Source: Methanosarcina acetivorans C2A (lineage in GTDB: Archaea; Halobacteriota; Methanosarcinia; Methanosarcinales; Methanosarcinaceae). Taken from it: a stretch of DNA of 64,000 nucleotides. How positions within the stretch are numbered: the stretch's first letter is position 1; each line of letters begins with the position of its first letter. The notes under the pieces are model-generated. The model searched no databases, had not been told where the DNA came from, and worked only from the letters and a program-made list of their open reading frames with translations. The translations under genes were made by a program, and so were the position numbers. Shown in pieces: positions 26,259 to 33,962 of this stretch. The stretch is from assembly GCF_000007345.1 (NCBI RefSeq), contig NC_003552.1, positions 5,518,001-5,582,000 on the forward strand, given 5' to 3'.

Positions 26259-27181
26259 TCAATCACCCCCATTGCCAGAGCAAGCAGGGCCATTCTTATC
26301 GGGACTCCGTAGAAAGCCTGCTCGAAATAACATGCGTGAGGAGTTGCATCCACTTCGGGAGCAATCTCATTTACTCTAGGAAGAGGATGAAGGACCTTAA
26401 GTTCAGGGTCTGCGGCTTTCAAAAGATCGCCTGTAACCTTCAGCCTGTTTTTAACCTTTTCATATTCTTCCGGATCCGGAAAACGTTCCCTCTGAACTCT
26501 TGTCATGTACAGGACTTCGACGTCTCCTATTATCTCCTCAAGAGAATCGGTTTCTTTTACACGGATCTTTTGCTTCTTAAGATCCCGGACAATTTCAGGG
26601 GGCATCCGGAGTTCCGGAGGCGAAACAAAAGTCATTTCTGCTCCGTAAAGGGACAGGGCATGGCAAAGGGAATGGACTGTTCTCCCATATTTAAGATCTC
26701 CTGCCATGGCGATTCTCAGGTCTTCAAGATGGCTTTCCCTGCGGATTGTGTAGAGGTCAAGAAAAGTCTGGGTAGGGTGATGGACAGAGCCGTCTCCCCC
26801 GTTGATCACAGGGACGCTTGCAAATTCCGCAGCCATGCGTGCCGATCCATCAAGGGGGTGGCGTAGCACAATAAGGTCAGCATATTTACTGATTACCCTG
26901 ATAGTATCGGCAAGGTTTTCTCCTTTCATGACAGAACTTGCCTCAACCGAGCCCAGGTTCAGCGCCTGTCCCCCAAGTCTCTGGGTAGCAGCCTCAAAAG
27001 ACAGCCTTGTTCTTGTGCTTGGTTCAAAAAAAAGAAGAGAAACGATTTTTCCATCCAGCAGCCTGGACCTTTCCTCACCCCTGGCTACAGGTTCAAGTTT
27101 TTCTGCGGTGTCCAGAACATGGTCAATTTCTTCCCGCGAAAAATCTTTCATTGAGATGACGTGCCGGTTCTTGAATAACAT
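26255..27181 (-). CDS. pyrB: Aspartate carbamoyltransferase catalytic subunit
   Basis: 308 residues from the ATG at 27181 (MLFKNRHVISMKDFSREEID). The frame is open to 27244, but that extension has no family counterpart. Carbamoyl-phosphate binding motifs are PSTRTRLSFE, HPLDGSARMA, HPTQTFLDLY and LHPLPRVNEI. It transfers the carbamoyl group to aspartate in the first pyrimidine-specific step. It is translationally coupled to pyrI. Confidence 0.96.
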   Translation of the reverse strand: MLFKNRHVISMKDFSREEIDHVLDTAEKLEPVARGEERSRLLDGKIVSLLFFEPSTRTRLSFEAATQRLGGQALNLGSVEASSVMKGENLADTIRVISKYADLIVLRHPLDGSARMAAEFASVPVINGGDGSVHHPTQTFLDLYTIRRESHLEDLRIAMAGDLKYGRTVHSLCHALSLYGAEMTFVSPPELRMPPEIVRDLKKQKIRVKETDSLEEIIGDVEVLYMTRVQRERFPDPEEYEKVKNRLKVTGDLLKAADPELKVLHPLPRVNEIAPEVDATPHACYFEQAFYGVPIRMALLALAMGVIE

Positions 27182-27286
27182 CCGTTTTTCATAAATGATT
27201 CCCAGAGATATAATCTTTGCTCCGAAAGTTTTCCAAGTTAACACTTCAGCAGTTATAGCCCTTATCTACCCTTGTTCATTTCCTTT

Positions 27287-27766
27287 TTACTTAGATACAT
27301 TCTTTATGAATTCAAGCCAGAGCTTGGCATCCCTAACCCTCTGGCCGACAAATTGCTCCTGAAAGCGTTTTGAACTTTCTTTAAGAGCCCCGCTTTCGAT
27401 TTCTTTAAGATCCGTTATTGCACGGAGCAGACCTGCAGTCTCATGGTAGAGGGATTCTGCCTGCTCGTGTGTAAGAGGTTTCTCTTCAAGCTCCTTTTCG
27501 TCCTCTTGCTCTTTTGCCGAAATAATATTGATGCATTTATCTATTCTGGATTTTTCGGTCTCGGTAAGGGTATCTTTCTGGATTAACTCCCAGACATAGT
27601 CATGAAGCTGGTATTTTTCTCCCTCGAACTCCACATAATCCGGGATATGCTGTCCCACCCAGAAGAGACGGCAATGTAGAGCACCCAGTAGCTCTCTGCG
27701 TTCCGCATCAGTAATATATTTTTGAGAAAAATTTTCTTCCTCGTTTGTTTTAAGGCTTTTTTCCAT
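27287..27766 (-). CDS. DUF5788-like protein (paralogue)
   Basis: 159 residues, aligning along its whole length with the 25178-25651 protein: ITDAERRELLGALHCRLFWV, GQHIPDYVEFEGEKYQLHDY, and the C-terminal LTHEQAESLYHETAGLLRAI. It is very acidic in the middle (EKEQEDEKELEE-type run). It lies 105 bases upstream of pyrB on the same strand, so a shared transcript is possible. No function is known to me. Confidence 0.62.
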   Translation of the reverse strand: MEKSLKTNEEENFSQKYITDAERRELLGALHCRLFWVGQHIPDYVEFEGEKYQLHDYVWELIQKDTLTETEKSRIDKCINIISAKEQEDEKELEEKPLTHEQAESLYHETAGLLRAITDLKEIESGALKESSKRFQEQFVGQRVRDAKLWLEFIKNVSK

Positions 27767-27950
27767 AATTTGTCCCCGACAATTAAATTATCTCTTCCGA
27801 TAAAAAATATTTGTAACAAATTTTTAGTGGAGAGCTCTGGCTGCGGAGATAAAATTATGTAAACAAAAACATTCAAAGAAACATAGTTCAGAATAAAAAG
27901 TAATATAGATAATGAAGAACTCACATACTGAAAATGGGCAGTAAGAATAT

Positions 27951-27982
27951 ACAGGGGTAACAGGTTACAGGGGTAACAGGTG
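27951..27982. repeat. Two tandem 16-bp repeats upstream of the hexulose-phosphate synthase fusion
   Basis: ACAGGGGTAACAGGTT is followed at once by ACAGGGGTAACAGGTG. The pair lies about 180 bases before the coding region of the downstream fusion gene and could be a regulator site; nothing more can be said from one case. Confidence 0.7.
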
Positions 27983-28083
27983 AATCAAAAAAGGTAATAA
28001 AAGTCATACTGATAATTTAAGAATGTAGTGAAAATTAAAAACATATAATAAAATTTGAAAAAAATAAAACCAGGAGGAAACCG

Positions 28084-28125
28084 ATGCAAAAACCCAATTT
28101 TTCATATTTCTCGGTTTCCCGATAG
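28084..28125 (+). CDS. Possible 13-codon leader peptide
   Basis: AGGAGGAAACCG precedes an ATG that opens a 13-codon frame ([13 protein letters not shown]) ending in TAG at 28123-28125. The stop overlaps a perfect Shine-Dalgarno GAGGTGAT for the gene that follows. It could be a leader peptide coupled to the fusion gene, or the true start of that gene cut off by a frameshift. Confidence 0.35.
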   Translation: MQKPNFSYFSVSR

Positions 28126-28132
28126 AGGTGAT

Positions 28133-29416
28133 ATTATCGTTCCCATAATTCAAGTTGCACTTGATCTTCTGGAACTTGACCGTGCAGTTGAGATTGCAAA
28201 GGAAGCAGTCGCAGGAGGTGCGGACTGGATCGAGATAGGGACTCCCCTGATCAAAAGTGAGGGCATGGACTCAATCCGTACTATGAGGAAAGCTTTTCCG
28301 GACAGGACAATTCTTGCCGACATGAAAACCGTAGATACCGGAGCCATGGAAGTTGAGATGGCTGCAAAAGCCGGTGCGGATGTAGCTATCATCCTAGGAA
28401 GTGCGGACGATTCTACAATTCTCGACGCGCTCCGTTCAGCCCACAAATATGGAGTCAGGGTGATGGCAGACCTTATATCAGCCCCGGAACCCATAAAAAG
28501 GGCAGTGGATCTTGAAGCTCTGGGCGTGGACTATATAAACGTTCATGTAGGCATCGACCAGCAGATGGTTGGAAAAGACCCGATATCCATTTTAATGGAA
28601 ATTTCAGAAAAAGTAAGTGTACAGCTTGCAGTAGCCGGGGGGCTTGACGCTGAAGGTGCAGCCAAAGCAGTCAAAGCCGGGGCCAGGATTGTGATAGTTG
28701 GAGGTAACATAACCCGCTCTGACAATGTAACCGAAGCTGCGAAAAAAATAAGGCAAAGTGTGGACTCTCCCGAGTCTGTAGATATCCGGGACAGGGGAAC
28801 CGTAGACCAGGAAATAAGGGAGATCTTTAAGGAAGTCTCTACCTCGAATATCTCGGATGCGATGCACAGAAAAGGCGCAATGAAAGGTATTCACCCTCTT
28901 GTAAGAGGAAAAATGGTGGGAACTGCAGTTACGGTCCAGTGTTTTGCTGGAGACTGGGCAAAAACGGTTGAAGCCATTGATATCGCAAAAGAAGGAGATG
29001 TAATAGTAATTTATAATGAAAGTAAGGATATTGCCTGCTGGGGAGGGCTTGCAACCCTGAGCAGCCTGAATAAGGGAATCGCAGGTGTGGTAATAGAAGG
29101 GGCTGTAAGGGACATTGACGAGGTCGAAACGCTCGGGCTCCCAATTTATACAAGCAATACAGTCCCCAATGCCGGGGACCCGAAAGGTTTCGGAGAAATC
29201 AATGCCGAAATCACCTGTGGAAGCCAGGCTGTAAAAGCAGGAGACTATATAATCGGCGACGAAAGCGGAGTTGTAGTTGTCCCGAAAGAACAGGCCTACG
29301 AACTTGCAAGAAGGGCAAAAGAAGTCAATAAAACCGAAAAGAGAATCTTCGATGAAATCCGGAGGGGGGGAACCCTTTCAGAAATCATGGAGCTCAAAAA
29401 ATGGGAAAAGCTTTGA
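28133..29416 (+). CDS. 3-hexulose-6-phosphate synthase fused to an RraA-like domain
   Basis: About 427 residues. Residues 1-210 form a hexulose-phosphate synthase barrel ([57 protein letters not shown]). Residues 225-425 match the RraA/aldolase family ([43 protein letters not shown]...DESGVVVVP). In methanogens the first domain works in reverse to make ribulose phosphate and formaldehyde (established for the family). The frame has no ATG or GTG near its start. A perfect Shine-Dalgarno (28125-28132) abuts ATT-ATC-GTT-CCC-ATA, while a TTG far upstream (28055) lacks one. Confidence 0.82.
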   Translation: MIVPIIQVALDLLELDRAVEIAKEAVAGGADWIEIGTPLIKSEGMDSIRTMRKAFPDRTILADMKTVDTGAMEVEMAAKAGADVAIILGSADDSTILDALRSAHKYGVRVMADLISAPEPIKRAVDLEALGVDYINVHVGIDQQMVGKDPISILMEISEKVSVQLAVAGGLDAEGAAKAVKAGARIVIVGGNITRSDNVTEAAKKIRQSVDSPESVDIRDRGTVDQEIREIFKEVSTSNISDAMHRKGAMKGIHPLVRGKMVGTAVTVQCFAGDWAKTVEAIDIAKEGDVIVIYNESKDIACWGGLATLSSLNKGIAGVVIEGAVRDIDEVETLGLPIYTSNTVPNAGDPKGFGEINAEITCGSQAVKAGDYIIGDESGVVVVPKEQAYELARRAKEVNKTEKRIFDEIRRGGTLSEIMELKKWEKL

Positions 29417-29515
29417 AAAATCCATCTCAGAAAAGCCCCTATATGCCGGAAAAGCCTCTGAAAGCCGGAAAAGCGAGAGGAAAAGCCTGGAATAAAAATT
29501 GAACTAAAAATACAG

Positions 29516-29625
29516 AAAATGGAAGAAAATGTAGAAACTGAAAAAAAATCAGAAAGCAGAAAAAATGTAGAAACTGAAAAAATCAGAAAGCAGAAAAAAT
29601 GTAGAAAATAGAAGAAAATACAGAA
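29516..29625. repeat. Purine-rich tandem repeats (AATGTAGAAACTGAAAAA)
   Basis: About three imperfect copies of a 34-36 bp unit containing AATGTAGAAACTG and AATCAGAAAGCAGAAAA lie between the fusion gene and the peptidase gene. They are low complexity, and no reading frame in them is credible. Confidence 0.65.
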
Positions 29626-29696
29626 AATAATAAAAACCAGTAAGAAAAAAGATTGTAATCGGAGAAACAGAAAAGCAAAAGAGCAGAAAATTACAC

Positions 29697-30491
29697 ATGA
29701 TCGAAGTTTTGAAGTTGGCAGCCTGTCTGCCTTTTCTCCTTTACTCTTCTTACCTGGATCTGGAAACCCGCAGGGTTCCAAATCGTATATGGAAGCTTAT
29801 GCTTTTTTCCCTCTCAGGTTTCTTAATATATGAAATTGTGGAGGGGGGAATTTTATTTATGCTCCAGTTAGTTTTTTCTTTTTTTTCCAGTTTTTTTCTG
29901 GCCTATTTGCTTTTCAGGCTAAGGGTTTTCGGAGGCGCAGATGCAAAGGCCCTGATAGTAATCGGAACTCTTGTCCCTGTTTACCCTGTCCTGGATTTCT
30001 ACGGCTACACTTTTCCTCTGCTCGGATTTCCCCCAGTAGGGCTCTTTTCACTTACGGTTCTTGAAAATTCCGTTCTTCTTACAGCCATCATTCCTTTGGG
30101 GATTTTCTGTTATAACATTCTTCATTTTACTCCTGATATGCTCAAAAAGCCGTTTTATATGCTTTTTGCATACAGGATAAACATTAGGGATATGCGAAGA
30201 CTTCTGGAGAAAGGAAGGCATATCCGGCTAACTGAACGTTTTGAGCTGAATAACGGGAAATTAAATCCTTTTTTTGCAGGCAGAGGAATTAATGTAAACC
30301 AGAATATGATCTCCAGACTTGAAGCACACGAAGAGCACGGGCTCCTTGACGGCACTGTCTGGGTAACTCCAGGACTTCCATTCATGATCCCTATAACAGC
30401 AAGTTTCGTTCTGGCAGTGATATTGGGAGATCTCATTTACTATTTCTTAACGGAAGTTCTTACCTGGTTTTATTTTCTGATAGGTAAATAA
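29697..30491 (+). CDS. Prepilin/preflagellin peptidase-like A24 protein
   Basis: 264 residues, polytopic. The two catalytic aspartates of family A24 are visible: LYSSYLDLETRRVPN (about residue 22) and the GxGD variant FGGADAK (about residue 83). Four to five helices occur in the first 150 residues. Then follow a soluble insert (about 155-225, RDMRRLLEKGRHIRLTERFE) and a final helix pair. A24 enzymes cut signal peptides of type IV pilin-like proteins at the membrane. No pilin gene is visible nearby. Confidence 0.82.
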   Translation: MIEVLKLAACLPFLLYSSYLDLETRRVPNRIWKLMLFSLSGFLIYEIVEGGILFMLQLVFSFFSSFFLAYLLFRLRVFGGADAKALIVIGTLVPVYPVLDFYGYTFPLLGFPPVGLFSLTVLENSVLLTAIIPLGIFCYNILHFTPDMLKKPFYMLFAYRINIRDMRRLLEKGRHIRLTERFELNNGKLNPFFAGRGINVNQNMISRLEAHEEHGLLDGTVWVTPGLPFMIPITASFVLAVILGDLIYYFLTEVLTWFYFLIGK

Positions 30492-30614
30492 TCACAGAAT
30501 TATAATAACTTATTAAAAATCTATTGAAAACTAAGAAGGTTTTGAAACTTTTTTATATAGAAAAATGCATAACAATATTAATAAATTAATATTAAGAATT
30601 CAAAATGCTTCTAC

Positions 30615-31132
30615 AATGGGGGTGAAGCCATTTCGGATTCAGAATTCTTAAGTGAATTCAGAAATGAGACCTCAGGCAAAGCCTTGCGCAGGCCCATAAA
30701 TAAATTCACATGCGACGAAAAAGCCGTAAATCGAATTGTAGCGTCGCCCTCTCGATGATGTGCACGGGACTCCTCGCTCTCATGGAGGAACCATGCTCCC
30801 TGGAGGAAGTACGGAAAGAGTTCTGAAATCAGGGACTTTTACGCAACTGGACATCCAGATAATCGATTCGAAGAACCTTAAAATAGAACATGAAGGAGAA
30901 GACCCAGTTAATTTAGGGGGAAGGACCTGGGGTTTATCTCCAGTATAACGGTATCGAGTATGAAATAAGCCCAGACCCGTCTGTTGTCCTGGAAGTAGCA
31001 AACCAGATGAAACTTCCCCCGCCAGAAGAAGTTGAACTAAAAGAGGGATATTCGACTGTTATAATCGTAATAAATGAAAGGAAACACAAAATAATTTACC
31101 GAAAAGAACTTCTTTCGGGCCCTTCAGGCTGA
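30615..31132 (+). pseudogene. Decayed gene with several frameshifts
   Basis: Successive frames give ISDSEFLSEFRNETSGKALR, then RPINKFTCDEKAVNRIVASP, then MMCTGLLALMEEPCSLEEVR, then FTQLDIQIIDSKNLKIEHEG, and finally VYLQYNGIEYEISPDPSVVL and VELKEGYSTVIIVINERKHK before a TGA at 31130-31132. At least three shifts separate them, and no start codon was found. All pieces look protein-coding, so an inactivated gene of about 160 codons is likely. The family was not recognised. Confidence 0.55.
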
Positions 31133-31320
31133 AAAAAGCATTCCAGAGAGGATAAAATCTTTTGAGAATAAAAAGCCTTTATAAGTTTCATTTCCTCTAA
31201 TGGCAGTTTCTGCTCATCAAAAGTGTCTTTAGACTGGGGCAGGGGTCATAGTTTTCCTATTATCCGGAAATTTCCTCCCCGAAATATTCGAGGGTGCCTG
31301 TAGCCTGTATTTCTGACAAA
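31126..31320 (-). pseudogene. Remnant of recQ with an internal deletion
   Basis: Two blocks match the full recQ at 33963-36692. Bases 31126-31212 match the 3' end (CTGAAAAAAGCATT, CTTTATAAGTTTCATTTCCT). Bases 31213-31320 match the region coding the zinc-binding cysteines (CAAAAGTGTCTTTAGACTG; translated PCPSLKDTFDE versus TCLRPKDTFDG). About 1.3 kb between them is missing. It sits directly after the 3' end of the cation-chloride cotransporter gene. Confidence 0.75.
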
Positions 31321-31374
31321 AAAAACCGAAGAATGGCAAAAGAATCCTTGAAAAAGAATACTCGAAAGCCTTTT

Positions 31375-33651
31375 TCAGGCAAGGGCGTTTTCCTCCCCGG
31401 AATCCAAGGCAAAAATGCATGAAGAACCAGCTTTTTCCATCAGGTGTCTGGCCAGGTCCAGATCCGGATTTGGGTCGAGGCTGAAGATGTGCAGGGATGC
31501 GAAAGGGAGTTTCGAGCTTTTTATAGGATTTTCACGTAATACCTGCATCTTTACGTTTGGGATCCGGGCCAGTTCAGCCAGGGACTGCAGGAAATTTTCG
31601 GCGGCCTGGGCCTGGATAGCAGTGGGAGCAAAGGTCATAAAGCTAAGGGAAGCTTTCCAGTTGCTCTTGAGCTTATATGCTATAAGCAGGGCGAGGTCCA
31701 TATTTCCGAGCTCCATGCTGATATCCCAATCAAGACCCCTATTCTCAATCCAGAGATTAATTAAATTTTGTCTTCCGAGCCCAGCTTGAGGATGCTTTGA
31801 GAAAAGAAGCACTCCCATCCTGTACATGGAAGCTTTCCTTATGATTTCCCGGATTTCCTCGTCTCTGTCCCTGTTTTCGGGGAGGCGTAAAAAGAGAATA
31901 CTGGGCCGGAAAAAAGAACCTGTAAGTGCTTCCATGCCTACGACCAGGTTTTCTTCGAATTCTGCAGTGTCAATAATGGTCCAGGAAGAAAAAACCCCTT
32001 CTTCCTGGAAGCCTTCACTTATTGAAGGCAGCTGAGAGAGAAGGTTTTCTTTATCTGTGTTGCCTGCCAGGCCTAGGAGTTTGACCGAACCTTTGGGGTA
32101 GGTGATATCTCTGAGGAAATCAAAAGTTCCCATGAGCTCCCGTGGATCTTCCACAGGTACCAGGAGATTAGCTTTCCAGGTCCGCTCGCTGGAAGAAGTA
32201 AGAGAGTTTGTTTTCTTTGCCGCCCACTCGGCAACTGTCACAAAAAGCCCGCTTCGAACATCCCCGAAAGGAGCTTTCAGGTGCTTGCGGAGGAGATAGT
32301 TGTGGATCAGAAGAACCACAACCACTGCCAGAAGGCTAAAACCCGGGTTAATGATGAACATTGCAAAAAGACTGCCTGCCGCTCCCAGAAAGGACACGGA
32401 GAGAGGGATTTTAAAAAGGGGCCTGAAACTCACCAGTTTCAGGTTCTGCTCGATAAAGACTACCACATTAATCATGGAATATGTGATCAGGAAAAACATG
32501 GTAATCAGAGGCGCTACAGAATTAAGGTTCCGAAGCATAATAGCTCCGAGTACAATCGTCCCTGTAAACAGAATGGCATTTCTGGGTTCTCCTCTGTCGG
32601 TTTTTTGGGAAAACCACTCGCTTTTCGGCAAAATCCCATGTTCTCCCAGGGCCTGCAGAATTCTCGGAGCTCCCACAATGGAGTTTAGGGCCGAAGAAAA
32701 AGTAGCCCCAAGCAATCCTGCAACCACAATGGGTCCGAAAGCCGCTTTTTCAAATATAATGGTATAGTTGCTTACCAGTTCCTCAGGAGTTGCAGAAAGG
32801 GCAAACCAGTAAGCCAGAGCCAGGTAGATGCAGAGGCTGATACCTATGACACTCAGGGTGCCTAGAGGAATGCTTTTCCGGGGGGTTTTGAGTTCTCCAG
32901 ACATGTTGGCTCCTGCCATGATCCCGGTTGCGGCAGGGAAGTAAACCGCAAAAACCTCCCAGAACCCTATCCCCACAAATCCGGTTTCAGGTGAGCCCGG
33001 AAAACTCCCCCATAACTGCACAGACCCCTGCATCGAATCCCCAAACCCGGTCCAGAAAACTGAAACCAACGAAGCCACAATCACGACAAGGATAAAGTAC
33101 TGGATCCGGAACGCGAGCCTGGCACTGATGTAGGCGATAACGAAGAGCAGGATAAAGGCTGCAAGGTCAATATAAAGGGCAGGATGTTCGGGAAAAAACC
33201 ATCTCCATCCAGCCCTGATCCCGAAAATGTACATGGAAACCGCCAGCGCCTGGGAAAGGTAGAGAGGGATCCCTATACTGCCCCCAACTTCAAGCCCAAG
33301 AGACTGGGAAATGATGGAAAAAGCTCCTCCGGCCCCTATGCGGATATTTGTGGTGATCGAGGAGAGAGAAAGCCCTGTACAGGTTGTGATGGCAAAAGAG
33401 AGAAGGATGATCAGCCAGGCCCCGAGCAGCCCCGCATTTCCCACGACCCAGCCTTCCCGCAGGTACATGATCACCCCGAGGATGGTAAGCAGGTTAGGAA
33501 CAAAGACACCCTCAAAGGTCCCGAACAAAACAGGTTTTGCTTTTTGTTCCTCTACCTGTTCCTGCAGGCTCTTTGTGTCTTCCCCGGCTTCGAGCGGTTC
33601 ACCTTCGCCTGCTTCGAAAGGTTCATTCTCCAAATTTTTTTGGCCCCCCAT
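31375..33651 (-). CDS. Cation-chloride cotransporter (SLC12/CCC family)
   Basis: 758 residues. After a polar N-terminus (about 40), the APC-fold transport domain begins: FGTFEGVFVPNLLTILGVIM, then YLREGWVVGNAG. Twelve helices run to about residue 470, including FPAATGIMAGANMSGELKTP in helix 6 and GATFSSALNSIVGAPRILQA in helix 8, both CCC-family hallmarks. The last 270 residues are a cytosolic domain. It probably moves K+ and/or Na+ with Cl- across the cell membrane. A Methanosarcina member of this family has been studied structurally, to my knowledge. The ion specificity cannot be read here. Confidence 0.9.
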   Translation of the reverse strand: MGGQKNLENEPFEAGEGEPLEAGEDTKSLQEQVEEQKAKPVLFGTFEGVFVPNLLTILGVIMYLREGWVVGNAGLLGAWLIILLSFAITTCTGLSLSSITTNIRIGAGGAFSIISQSLGLEVGGSIGIPLYLSQALAVSMYIFGIRAGWRWFFPEHPALYIDLAAFILLFVIAYISARLAFRIQYFILVVIVASLVSVFWTGFGDSMQGSVQLWGSFPGSPETGFVGIGFWEVFAVYFPAATGIMAGANMSGELKTPRKSIPLGTLSVIGISLCIYLALAYWFALSATPEELVSNYTIIFEKAAFGPIVVAGLLGATFSSALNSIVGAPRILQALGEHGILPKSEWFSQKTDRGEPRNAILFTGTIVLGAIMLRNLNSVAPLITMFFLITYSMINVVVFIEQNLKLVSFRPLFKIPLSVSFLGAAGSLFAMFIINPGFSLLAVVVVLLIHNYLLRKHLKAPFGDVRSGLFVTVAEWAAKKTNSLTSSSERTWKANLLVPVEDPRELMGTFDFLRDITYPKGSVKLLGLAGNTDKENLLSQLPSISEGFQEEGVFSSWTIIDTAEFEENLVVGMEALTGSFFRPSILFLRLPENRDRDEEIREIIRKASMYRMGVLLFSKHPQAGLGRQNLINLWIENRGLDWDISMELGNMDLALLIAYKLKSNWKASLSFMTFAPTAIQAQAAENFLQSLAELARIPNVKMQVLRENPIKSSKLPFASLHIFSLDPNPDLDLARHLMEKAGSSCIFALDSGEENALA

Positions 33652-33892
33652 CGGACTGATAAGCTCGATTGTGCTATTTTTCTACCCCGGGCTTCCCCAT
33701 AAAAGTATGGGCCGCTATTTAAAAAAACGATTCGGTACTGAAAAAGATTAAAAATCGTTACAGGAGAAAAATCCGGGAAAACCAATTCCGGGATATTTTA
33801 TCAGCGAAGACCACAAAAACAGCCATCGGGATAAATATTCAAAACTAACGACCCAGAAAATCCGAATTCAAAGAGTGGAATGAAAGTATCCT

Positions 33893-33910
33893 TACCCGCG
33901 AGAGCGGGTA
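33893..33910. other. Perfect 7-bp hairpin with a GAGA loop
   Basis: TACCCGC-GAGA-GCGGGTA lies between the 3' end of recQ and the start of the cotransporter gene, 53 bases after recQ on its strand. The GNRA loop gives a stable fold. No U-run follows on either strand, so it is not a classical terminator. Confidence 0.5.
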
Positions 33911-33962
33911 TCCCCGTCAACTACAAATCGAAATCATGAAAAATAAAGGAAAATCGACCCCT

